Shown here piece after piece: positions 1 to 4,887 of a DNA stretch of 8,760 nucleotides. The notes below the pieces were generated by a model. It was not told the DNA's origin, searched no databases, and saw only the letters and a list, made by a program, of their open reading frames with translations. The stretch covers positions 1-8,760 of the forward strand of contig CAZCMN010000035.1 of the NCBI GenBank assembly GCA_964500015.1, in the 5' to 3' direction. This stretch comes from JAPLYB01 sp964500015. GTDB taxonomy: Archaea > Nanobdellota > Nanobdellia > Pacearchaeales > UBA284. The stretch's first letter is position 1, and each line of letters opens with the position of its first letter. Position numbers and translations under genes: made by a program.

Positions 1-236
1 ACGCTTGTTGGAAGAATTTGACATCCATCTATCTCAATCATATTTTCTTTTTCAACTAGTTCTTCACGCCAAACTTTCAAGATATTATTTTTTAAAGCTA
101 AGCCATTTGGGCCATATTCAAAAAAACCAGCTAATTTATCAGGATAGATCTCGCTAGTTGGCCAGAAAAAACCTCTATTAGCTGCGATTTCAGTTATGCT
201 TTCAAATACTTTATTTTCTGCTTCTTTTTGTGGCAT
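1..236 (-). CDS. glyS: Glycyl-tRNA synthetase, N-terminal part (runs off left edge)
   Basis: The 78 visible codons from the ATG at 236 are the N-terminus of the dimeric (archaeal/eukaryotic-type) class II glycyl-tRNA synthetase, which charges tRNA-Gly in the cytoplasm. Seen: after a short helix come RGFFWPTSEIY, then the motif GFFEYGPNGLALKNN and W-R-E-E-L, ending near the DGCQILPTS stretch. This matches the family's start (RR-F-F-PSFEIY, YDYGP-G-ALKNN, LWRE..., EID...L-P). The alpha2 type has this Y-D/E-Y-G-P block; the bacterial alpha2beta2 enzyme does not. The start is the first ATG and directly precedes the conserved block, leaving the usual short leader helix. No Shine-Dalgarno is present; the leader carries ACTTAC 8-9 nt before the ATG and a hairpin further up. 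The motif 2/3 catalytic core lies outside the window. Confidence 0.88.
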   Translation of the reverse strand, partial: MPQKEAENKVFESITEIAANRGFFWPTSEIYPDKLAGFFEYGPNGLALKNNILKVWREELVEKENMIEIDGCQILPTS

Positions 237-261
237 TTTTTAATGTAAGTTAATATTTTAT

Positions 262-290
262 AGCATCAACGTTGTGCTGAGGCAGATGCT
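262..290 (-). promoter_or_regulatory. Hairpin in the glyS leader
   Basis: A 6-bp stem (AGCATC at 262-267 with GATGCT at 285-290) closes a 17-nt loop that contains the self-complementary CAACGTTG. It lies 26 nt upstream of the glyS ATG, so it would be in the 5' leader. On the minus strand the loop includes AGCACAAC, a relative of an octamer found in other leaders of this window. Function unknown; a regulatory role is inference. Confidence 0.35.
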
Positions 291-304
291 TTGTTTACTT
301 CTTA

Positions 305-331
305 TTAAGATATCTTAAAGAGTTTTTAAAA
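305..331 (-). promoter_or_regulatory. Candidate glyS promoter region with a 14-bp palindrome
   Basis: Positions 305-318 read TTAAGATATCTTAA, a perfect palindrome, and 324-331 read TTTTAAAA. TTTTAAAA could be the minus-strand TATA box, giving a start near 300 and a leader of about 65 nt. The palindrome would then overlap the initiation zone, where an operator could sit. It could itself be the TATA element, or simply AT-rich chance symmetry. Confidence 0.3.
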
Positions 332-351
332 TTGTTGATTTAGTGTTTTGC

Positions 352-936
352 TTAGATTATTCTAGTTAATAGATACATGGCTGTTCCAGCTACTAATGGA
401 ATAATCAAATTATCATCTGCATCTGATTCCCCTAACTTAATTACTAAAGATTCAGATAACATCCCAAAAAAAGAGCCAACTAGAGCAGATAGTGGGTCAA
501 TAAAGAGAAGACAAAATAAAAAAGCAACAACAAAACCACAAATAGACCCGAATAAGCTTTTGTATTTACTAAATGGATTAAGTTTGTATTTTGAACCAAA
601 ATAACTTGCTAAAGTGCTTAAAGAATCTCCAAAAGTCAGGATTGTTATGGAAGCGAGGGCAATATCTTTATTGAAAATATACATTACTAGGGCTGAACCA
701 ACAATAAAAAATAATAGTCCTTTAAGAGGGAATTTTTCCTCTTCTTTTTTTGAAAAATATTCAATTGCTTTTATTTTATATTTTAAATGAATAATAGTAA
801 GAAGAATTACTATTAACGACACTATAAATAATAGCCTGATAAAAATTCCCCATTCAAAGAATTTAAATCCGAGAATAATTAGGATTCCGAACATTATATG
901 GCCTAATTTTCTTAGGGTTTCTTGATGGTTTTTCAT
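352..936 (-). CDS. Polyprenol/dolichol kinase-like membrane protein (SEC59/DGK1/VTE5 family)
   Basis: This 194-residue polytopic membrane protein matches the CTP-dependent lipid kinase family (dolichol kinase, yeast diacylglycerol kinase DGK1, phytol kinase VTE5). Seen: an N-terminal RKLGH motif (residues 9-13), hydrophobic segments near 15-50 and 70-110, the core motif GDSLSTLASYFG (103-114), KSLFGS-CG (126-134) and a C-terminal ES-----DADDNLIIPLVAG (162-184). The Asp-rich and Lys-Ser/Gly-Ser motifs are family hallmarks. The length suits the short archaeal members rather than eukaryotic dolichol kinase, which has extra TM segments. Likely role, inferred: phosphorylating a polyprenol or related lipid alcohol at the membrane to supply a glycan carrier. 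The downstream PAP2 phosphatase gene lies on the same strand 120 nt upstream, fitting lipid-phosphate recycling. The exact lipid cannot be told. The leader carries the 34-nt hairpin element. Confidence 0.78.
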   Translation of the reverse strand: MKNHQETLRKLGHIMFGILIILGFKFFEWGIFIRLLFIVSLIVILLTIIHLKYKIKAIEYFSKKEEEKFPLKGLLFFIVGSALVMYIFNKDIALASITILTFGDSLSTLASYFGSKYKLNPFSKYKSLFGSICGFVVAFLFCLLFIDPLSALVGSFFGMLSESLVIKLGESDADDNLIIPLVAGTAMYLLTRII

Positions 937-1008
937 TTTTTAAGTTAAGACTTCGCACTTCGTTTGATTGGTAAGTGTAAAGTAATGCTGTTTGATTTAA
1001 TTTATATA

Positions 1009-1042
1009 ACTTATAGATCTCGCTTTCAAGCGAGAAGCTTAT
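1009..1042 (-). repeat. 34-nt conserved hairpin element, copy A (leader of polyprenol kinase gene)
   Basis: A 7-bp perfect stem (1018-1024 with 1029-1035) closes a 4-nt loop, flanked by ACTTATAGA and AGCTTAT on the plus strand. It matches 5424-5457 at 29 of 34 positions. One pair of differences is compensatory: C1021-G1032 here is T-A in copy B. It lies 82 nt upstream of the kinase ATG, and the stem's 5' base is about 26 nt from a minus-strand TATA-like box at 1057-1065, so it could form the very 5' end of the mRNA. Confidence 0.65.
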
Positions 1043-1056
1043 CTTGTTTAGTTGTT

Positions 1057-1065
1057 CTATTTAAT
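1057..1065 (-). promoter_or_regulatory. Candidate TATA box for the polyprenol kinase gene
   Basis: ATTAAATAG on the minus strand overlaps the end of the PAP2 gene. A start about 26 nt downstream falls near 1035, at the base of the conserved hairpin. The match is AT-rich and unsupported by other evidence, so this is tentative. Confidence 0.3.
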
Positions 1066-1632
1066 CTTCTTCATGATTTTAATAAATGTGAATGGAATGA
1101 GATAACCTAAAACAGCTCCTGCTATGACATCTGAAGGATAATGCATACCATTCCATAATCTTGAGATTATTATGAATATAGCAAAGATTGTCCAGATCCA
1201 GATTAAAACTTTGTTTTTTATAAATGCAAATAAGGTAAAGGTAAAAGCAGTATGTCCTGAAGGAAATGAATTTTTATCTAGGAATATCTCTTTTCCTAAC
1301 TGATGTTGACTAGGAAATGGCCTTTGTCTTGGGATTATGGCCCTTAATAGGGTTGTGATTAAAACAGTTATTACTAGAGACATAATAAAATAAATCAATT
1401 GTTTTTTTCCTTTTTTGAATCCATTTGAGTCTATTAAGATAAAAATAAGCTGAGCTAAGAGGATAGCAGGATAAATGATTATATCTTTTTCAACAAAATC
1501 TAGAGAAATTCCTGTTTTTGTTTTTAACATTAAGAAGAATGAGAGAATCTGATTGTCAAAAACTAAGCATAGAATAAATGCTAGAATAATAACTAGGATG
1601 ACTAACATAGTTATTTTTTGCTTTGATTTCAT
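1057..1632 (-). CDS. PAP2-family lipid phosphatase
   Basis: A 191-residue membrane phosphatase of the PAP2/BacA-independent type, which removes phosphate from polyprenyl diphosphates or phosphatidic-acid-like lipids on the outer face of the membrane. Seen: the three signature motifs in order. These are a K-x6-RP-type motif with Arg at the first position (R97, then R104-P105), PSGH (124-127, inside SFPSGHTAF) and SR-x5-H (S157-R158...H164) followed by D168. H164 is the expected nucleophile and H127 the acid/base, by family knowledge. About six TM segments are visible. The K-to-R change in motif 1 is conservative. The start is the ATG 24 bp from a TATA-like palindrome, so the transcript is probably leaderless. 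Its neighbours, a lipid-carrier kinase and an archaeosortase, suggest recycling of a glycosyl carrier lipid; that substrate is inference. Confidence 0.9.
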   Translation of the reverse strand: MKSKQKITMLVILVIILAFILCLVFDNQILSFFLMLKTKTGISLDFVEKDIIIYPAILLAQLIFILIDSNGFKKGKKQLIYFIMSLVITVLITTLLRAIIPRQRPFPSQHQLGKEIFLDKNSFPSGHTAFTFTLFAFIKNKVLIWIWTIFAIFIIISRLWNGMHYPSDVIAGAVLGYLIPFTFIKIMKKIK

Positions 1633-1650
1633 GATAATAAATAGCCAAAT

Positions 1651-1664
1651 CTATTTAAATAAAT
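1651..1664. promoter_or_regulatory. Shared, symmetric TATA region for the PAP2 and archaeosortase genes
   Basis: The 47-bp divergent spacer (1633-1679) holds the palindrome ATTTAAAT (1653-1660), with TATTTAAA readable in both directions. Its centre is about 24 bp from both start codons (1632 and 1680). Archaeal TATA boxes sit roughly 25-27 bp from the transcription start, so both mRNAs would begin at or next to their ATGs. No second TATA-like site with better spacing is apparent in this short spacer. Confidence 0.5.
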
Positions 1665-1679
1665 TAGCTTATCTATCTT

Positions 1680-2219
1680 ATGGTTAGAAAAGAAAATATT
1701 TGGGTTTTGGACATTGTTCTTAGATACTTAATAGCAGCATTAGCTTTTCTGATAATTCCTGTTTTTTATCTGATTTTTAAACCATTGACTGTTGGCTTGA
1801 CTAGCTGGATTATGGATATCTTTTATAGTGTCCAAGTTAGTGGTGGCACTTTGTTTTTTTCAGGTTTTAATGCTTCTATTGAGATAGTAGACGCTTGTGT
1901 TGCTGGAAGTGCTTATTTCTTGCTTTTTTTACTAAACGTTTTAACTAGAGATATTAAGATTATGAAAAGAATTTATGTTCTTTTGTTTAGTTTTGCTTAC
2001 TTGTTTTTGATTAATGTTATAAGACTTGTTATTATTATTCCAATGTTCTTGAATAATTCTGCTTGGTTTGATTTTACTCATAAGTTTTTCTGGTTTGCTT
2101 TGAGCGTAATCTTTGTTGCACTAATTTGGATTCTAGCTATAAAGGTTTTTAGAATAAGAGAAGTTCCTGTTTATTCTGATGTTGCTTTTATTTTCCACAA
2201 ACTTGAGAAACAACATTAA
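1680..2219 (+). CDS. Archaeosortase family protein (pacearchaeosortase-like)
   Basis: A 179-residue membrane protein of the exosortase/archaeosortase family. These transpeptidase-like enzymes cleave C-terminal sorting signals and link surface proteins to a membrane lipid. Seen: the three catalytic residues in their family contexts, Cys73 in DACVAGSAYF, Arg115 in INVIRLVIII and His134 in FDFTHKFFWF, each at or near the membrane face of a hydrophobic segment. About five TM segments run from residues 10 to 155, followed by a short soluble tail (KVFRIREVPVY...). The small single-domain size fits the Pacearchaeota-type group. No target with a sorting signal (PGF-like motif, TM, basic tail) is encoded in the window, so its substrate is unknown. 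The promoter is shared with the PAP2 gene, with a probably leaderless mRNA. A small hairpin (TATAG/CTATA, 2222-2237) directly follows the stop. Confidence 0.82.
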   Translation: MVRKENIWVLDIVLRYLIAALAFLIIPVFYLIFKPLTVGLTSWIMDIFYSVQVSGGTLFFSGFNASIEIVDACVAGSAYFLLFLLNVLTRDIKIMKRIYVLLFSFAYLFLINVIRLVIIIPMFLNNSAWFDFTHKFFWFALSVIFVALIWILAIKVFRIREVPVYSDVAFIFHKLEKQH

Positions 2220-2265
2220 AGTATAGTGAAAGCTATAAGTCTTCCCCTAAATCCCCTGCGGCAAA

Positions 2266-2327
2266 ATCATAAAAAATGTATAAATACATTTTTGTGATGC
2301 CAAAAATATCCGAGAGATTTTTTAGCA
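2266..2327 (-). repeat. Two-hairpin repeat, copy 1; likely terminator between convergent genes
   Basis: Between the archaeosortase (+) and rpl12 (-). A 9-bp perfect stem (2272-2280 with 2285-2293, loop TAAA), extended by ATCA/TGAT, adjoins a second stem ending at 2327. On the minus strand it reads TGCTAAAAAA, hairpin, TTTTTGGCATCAC, AAAAATGTA, hairpin, TACATTTTT. The sequence is closely similar to 4314-4364 and more loosely to 6937-6990. T-runs close both hairpins on each strand, so it could end transcription from rpl12 or from the archaeosortase. Confidence 0.6.
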
Positions 2328-2405
2328 TAGGGAAATACTAATGTCGTTGGTGATAATCAAATTAGGGTAGATACTGTTTTCTTTGTTTTCTTGTTACTTA
2401 GAGAT

Positions 2406-2684
2406 TTAGCCGAATAGAGCTGAAAGACCTTCAGCTGCTTCTTCTGCTTTTTTCTCTTCTTTCTTTTCTTCAGCTTTAACTGGGGCTGCTGCTGGAGCTG
2501 CTGCCATCATTGCTGCCTCTGCCATTGCTTTGTCTATATCTACGCCATTCAATGAAGCTATCAAGGATTTGATTTGTGCTTCGTCTGCTTGTGTTCCTGT
2601 AGCTTCTATAACTTTTTTCAAGTTCTCTTCTGTTACTTGTTTTCCAAGTTTGTGTAGTAACAAGGTTGCATATACGTATTCCAT
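2406..2684 (-). CDS. rpl12: 50S ribosomal protein L12 (P1-type stalk protein)
   Basis: A 92-residue archaeal L12/P1, the flexible stalk protein that recruits translational GTPases. Seen: N-terminal dimerisation domain MEYVYATLLLHKLGKQVTEENL (first ~60 residues), an Ala-rich hinge (about 58-70), a charged Lys/Glu stretch and the conserved C-terminal tail GLSALFG that contacts elongation factors. The length is slightly below the usual ~100. It is the last gene of the L1-L10-L12 cluster, 83 nt after L10. That spacer has no Shine-Dalgarno but carries the 22-nt motif (2715-2736) also present before L10. The start is the family-typical MEYVYA. Confidence 0.96.
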   Translation of the reverse strand: MEYVYATLLLHKLGKQVTEENLKKVIEATGTQADEAQIKSLIASLNGVDIDKAMAEAAMMAAAPAAAPVKAEEKKEEKKAEEAAEGLSALFG

Positions 2685-2714
2685 TTTATTTTTTTATTGA
2701 GTTTAATTTAATTT

Positions 2715-2736
2715 GTAAGTTGATAATTGAAGTTTT
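2715..2736 (-). repeat. 22-nt spacer motif, copy before rpl12
   Basis: On the plus strand this reads GTAAGTTG, A, TAATTGAAGTTTT. It equals 3566-3587 at 21 of 22 positions, while the surrounding spacer is only loosely similar. Read as mRNA it ends in CAACTTAC, 30 nt before the L12 ATG. Being intercistronic and without a TATA box, it is more likely an RNA-level than a promoter element. Confidence 0.6.
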
Positions 2737-2767
2737 ATCTTTTGCTTTTGTGTTTTTTGGGTTACGT

Positions 2768-3553
2768 TTAGTTAGTTTTATCTGATAATTTTGAATTTAG
2801 TGATTGTGCTTGCATATTTGCTTTGCTTAATAGCGTGGAGATGCTTTCTTTGCAGATAAATTCAGAAAATATTGCTAAGTTCGTTGCTTGGCTTGAAGCT
2901 AATGCTAAAAACTGCAAAGCTTCTTCTTTATCGACTTTTATGTTTGCATAAACTTTTTTGTCTTTTGAATCATAGGCAATTATTGGTTTAATTCCAACTG
3001 CAATTGGTTTAATTTCTAATTTTTCTAAAATTGTGGCAATTTCTAAAGATACTTTTTCTCCTTTTTTTACTATATGGGCTTCTTTAATTGCTATTTTTCC
3101 CTGGTCAATTCCAACTTTTATCTTTGCATTTGAAAAGTCAGTTATTGCTGGACCTGCCATTAAATCCGTTGTTCCAACTGGAATTATAATATCCTTTTCA
3201 AGAATTTGTCCTGCTTTTACTTTTATGAAGCTTTTTAATTGAGATAATTCTGCAGCTAATACAAATGGGTCTTCTTGTGAAAGAAGTAAGGCAAAGTCCT
3301 TGTCAATTTTTTCTTTAAGTTTTTCTAATTCTGGAAGTTTTTCTAGAGCATGATTAACTAGACTTTTTTTCAAGACCTTTATCTGGGCTTTTCCTTTAAT
3401 TGCTTTTTTTATTTTTTGAAATTGTCGAGAGGGAATTCCACCTATTGAAGCAACAATCATTGTTCTATTTTTTCCTATTAAACTGATTAATTCTGCAACT
3501 GCTTTTTTCTTTTTTTCAGAGACATTAGCTTTTGGTTTTTTCTTTTCTGTCAT
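2768..3553 (-). CDS. rpl10: 50S ribosomal protein L10 (P0), short C-terminus
   Basis: Archaeal L10/P0 anchors L12 dimers to 23S rRNA at the stalk base. Seen: a Lys-rich N-terminus, the rRNA-binding domain (about 15-110, with IGGIPSRQFQKIKK and IKVLKKSLVNHAL), the inserted domain (about 110-190, with VGTTDLMAGPAITDF and KPIAVGIKPIIAYD), then a helical spine (about 208-257, with ATNLAIFSEF...TLLSKANMQAQSLN) where L12 dimers bind. At 261 residues it is well short of the ~330-350 usual in archaea. It lacks the repeated spine segments and the acidic tail ending like L12's (G-L-x-x-L-F-G). The reading frame ends cleanly in TAA and the DNA after the stop is spacer, so this looks like real shortening, not a frameshift. 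It is 92 nt downstream of L1. Confidence 0.93.
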   Translation of the reverse strand: MTEKKKPKANVSEKKKKAVAELISLIGKNRTMIVASIGGIPSRQFQKIKKAIKGKAQIKVLKKSLVNHALEKLPELEKLKEKIDKDFALLLSQEDPFVLAAELSQLKSFIKVKAGQILEKDIIIPVGTTDLMAGPAITDFSNAKIKVGIDQGKIAIKEAHIVKKGEKVSLEIATILEKLEIKPIAVGIKPIIAYDSKDKKVYANIKVDKEEALQFLALASSQATNLAIFSEFICKESISTLLSKANMQAQSLNSKLSDKTN

Positions 3554-3565
3554 TTTTTGATGTTG

Positions 3566-3587
3566 GTAAGTTGTTAATTGAAGTTTT
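3566..3587 (-). repeat. 22-nt spacer motif, copy before rpl10
   Basis: Partner of 2715-2736, differing at one base. On the mRNA it ends in CAACTTAC 12 nt before the L10 ATG. The 11-nt core GTAAGTTGTTA (plus strand) recurs at 4371-4381 in the L1 leader. Confidence 0.6.
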
Positions 3588-3645
3588 TTCTTTACTGGGT
3601 TTTGTTTTTTCTAGTACAAACAAAATCAGTTATGAATTTTAGCAC

Positions 3646-4296
3646 TTAACCCTTATTTTCCTTTGATTTATCATATTGAACTTTAATTGATTTAGACATT
3701 GTGAATTTTAACATGACATTTCTTATGTTAATTTCTTTTTTTGGTAGTGCTTGAGTAACTGTTTTAAATGTTTTGTCTATATTTTCAAGAATTTGTTCAT
3801 CTGACATAGATTCTTTTGCTAAGGGAATTTTCAAACTTCTTTCTTTTGATTTTATTTTTACTGTTTTCTTTAATTTTTCCACTATTTCTTTTAATAGGGG
3901 TTCAGATTCTTCCATTAAAACTGAGCCAATTTTTGGATCTGGCATTTTTCCTGCTGGTCCAAGAACTTTTCCAAATTTAGCTGCTACTTGGGGCATGAGT
4001 TTAGCAGATGCTATGAAAAAATCATGTTCTTTAGCATATTTTTTTATTTCTTTTGGAGTTACTTTGTCTAGGTTTTCCTTTGTAATAATTAATGAGAGAG
4101 AATCTGATTTTTTAATTGAGTCAAGAAATGCTGCTATTTTTTTGTTTTTTGCAGGATATGGCAATAAAACAGAGGTATTTATTGTTTCTCTAGAAGCATC
4201 AAAGCTTTTTAGATTTATGACTAAATCTAGTGTCTGATCAAATTTCCTTTTTTCAGATGATTTTCTTAATTCTCCTAAAGCTTCTTTGAATTTCAT
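3646..4296 (-). CDS. rpl1: 50S ribosomal protein L1
   Basis: A 216-residue archaeal L1, which binds 23S rRNA at the mobile L1 stalk and helps release E-site tRNA. Seen: domain I start (MKFKEALGELRK...KFDQTLDLVINLK), domain II with the conserved GKVLGPAGKMPDPK (109-122), return to domain I with NIRNVMLKFTMSKSIKVQ near the C-terminus. Full length for the family. In several organisms L1 represses its own mRNA by binding a stem that mimics its rRNA site; here the leader is long and structured, but no unambiguous L1-site mimic was identified by eye. L11, which often precedes L1 in archaea, is absent: the next gene upstream is an unrelated small protein. Confidence 0.96.
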   Translation of the reverse strand: MKFKEALGELRKSSEKRKFDQTLDLVINLKSFDASRETINTSVLLPYPAKNKKIAAFLDSIKKSDSLSLIITKENLDKVTPKEIKKYAKEHDFFIASAKLMPQVAAKFGKVLGPAGKMPDPKIGSVLMEESEPLLKEIVEKLKKTVKIKSKERSLKIPLAKESMSDEQILENIDKTFKTVTQALPKKEINIRNVMLKFTMSKSIKVQYDKSKENKG

Positions 4297-4496
4297 GTTT
4301 GTTGTTTGCGTAGTGCTAAAAAACCTTTGGTTTTTGGCATCCCAAAAATCTTCTGATTTTTTAGGACATTTGTAAGTTGTTAGCTTATCTTTGTTATTTC
4401 CCCAATGCCTTGTTTTTAAAGATGAAACAAAATGAAAGACAAGTTATTATCACTTACCTCTAAACTGTTTCGTCCTTCTACGCTGAGAAACGTAGT
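4297..4496 (-). promoter_or_regulatory. Long structured 5' leader of the L1-L10-L12 genes
   Basis: From the predicted start (~4494) to the L1 ATG there are about 200 nt with no gene. They hold a 5-bp hairpin at the predicted 5' end (CTACG 4478-4482 with CGTAG 4491-4495), the ACTTAC motif at 4371-4381, and two AT-rich hairpins (4343-4360 and 4318-4336) belonging to repeat copy 2. The last ends about 20 nt before the ATG. This arrangement fits control of ribosomal-protein synthesis at the mRNA level, which is inference. Confidence 0.45.
4314..4364 (+). repeat. Two-hairpin repeat, copy 2 (in the L1 leader)
   Basis: Plus strand: TGCTAAAAAACC, loop TTT, GGTTTTTGGCA, then TCCC, then AAAAATC, loop TTCT, GATTTTT and AGG. 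Its centre matches copy 1 at 18 of 19 positions (ATTTTTG-GATGCCAAAAA on the minus strand). The outer pairing TGC/GCA has a T-G wobble when read on the plus strand but a C-A mismatch on the minus strand. The segment can also fold as TTTTTGG/CCAAAAA, which excludes the other two stems. Confidence 0.6.
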
Positions 4497-4515
4497 GTTG
4501 TGCTTAGCACATCGG

Positions 4516-4524
4516 ATATAAATA
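4516..4524 (-). promoter_or_regulatory. TATA box for the L1-L10-L12 genes
   Basis: TATTTATAT on the minus strand, preceded by the A-rich stretch AACAAG, is a good archaeal TATA element with a possible BRE. A start 26 nt downstream falls near 4494, at the base of the CTACG/CGTAG hairpin. No better box lies closer to L1. Confidence 0.5.
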
Positions 4525-4588
4525 CTTGTTTTGGGGGTTTTTAAAGGTTTTTATGCTTTGCTTGGTTTTCTTATTTTCGACTACCTAA

Positions 4589-4870
4589 TTAGAAGGATCG
4601 TGCAACTTTCTCTTCATCTACGAGAATATTGTAAGAACGAGCTATGGCTTGTATGTGTTTATGAAATTCCCCCATAGAGATACTTCCATTGCGAGCATTT
4701 GAGAGTGCTAGAAAACCATCCTCTTTGTTAAGATTGAGGCCCAATGCCATTGCTCCCATATTGAAGCCAAGCTGCACTTTTAACTCTTCTGAAAGGTCAT
4801 CCCACTTTTTTACTTGCGTAAAACGTAGGACTTGTTCGCAAGCGTGTTTAATAAACTCTTCTTTTTCCAT
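4589..4870 (-). CDS. Small predicted helical protein of unknown function
   Basis: A 93-residue soluble protein not recognised. Seen: predicted mostly alpha-helical, with no TM segment, signal peptide or metal-binding cysteine set (one Cys at 11). Features include FIKHACEQVLRFTQVKKWDDLSEELKVQLGFNMGAMALG and a Met/Gly-containing stretch SISMGEFHKHIQAIARSYN. It starts 17 nt after the stop of the winged-helix-like gene on the same strand, so the two are probably cotranscribed and may act together. The preceding spacer (AAGCCCATTAAC) has no Shine-Dalgarno. It looks coding because its composition is richer in G/C and more even than the AT-rich spacers and the reading frame is protein-like. A toxin/antitoxin-like partner role cannot be excluded, but nothing specific supports it. 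Confidence 0.7.
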   Translation of the reverse strand: MEKEEFIKHACEQVLRFTQVKKWDDLSEELKVQLGFNMGAMALGLNLNKEDGFLALSNARNGSISMGEFHKHIQAIARSYNILVDEEKVARSF

Positions 4871-4887
4871 GTTAATGGGCTTATTTT

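Noticed and set aside
377..604. 75-codon plus-strand open frame over the lipid kinase gene
   Set aside because: Shadow of the clear family motifs on the minus strand; no promoter and no recognisable protein.
950..962. Short tandem ACTTCGC/ACTTCG in the lipid kinase leader
   Set aside because: Less than two full units; too short to interpret apart from the leader as a whole.
971..976. GTAAGT as a splice-site-like signal
   Set aside because: Archaeal protein genes have no spliceosomal introns; the match is coincidental, and in mRNA sense the motif is ACTTAC.
2234..2260. G/C-run direct repeat (CCCCTAAATCCCC), telomere- or quadruplex-like
   Set aside because: Only two runs of four, too few for a quadruplex and not repeated further.
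2288..2310. GTGATGCC as the C box of a C/D-box sRNA
   Set aside because: No D box (CUGA) or C'/D' pair at suitable spacing; the sequence is explained by the three-copy repeat.
2341..2370. ATG frame MSLVIIKLG on the plus strand after repeat copy 1
   Set aside because: Only 9 codons, no ribosome-binding site or composition signal.
3773..4237. 154-codon plus-strand open frame over L1
   Set aside because: It is antisense to a certain ribosomal protein gene; the frame is rich in Phe/Ser as expected from the complement of Lys/Glu codons.
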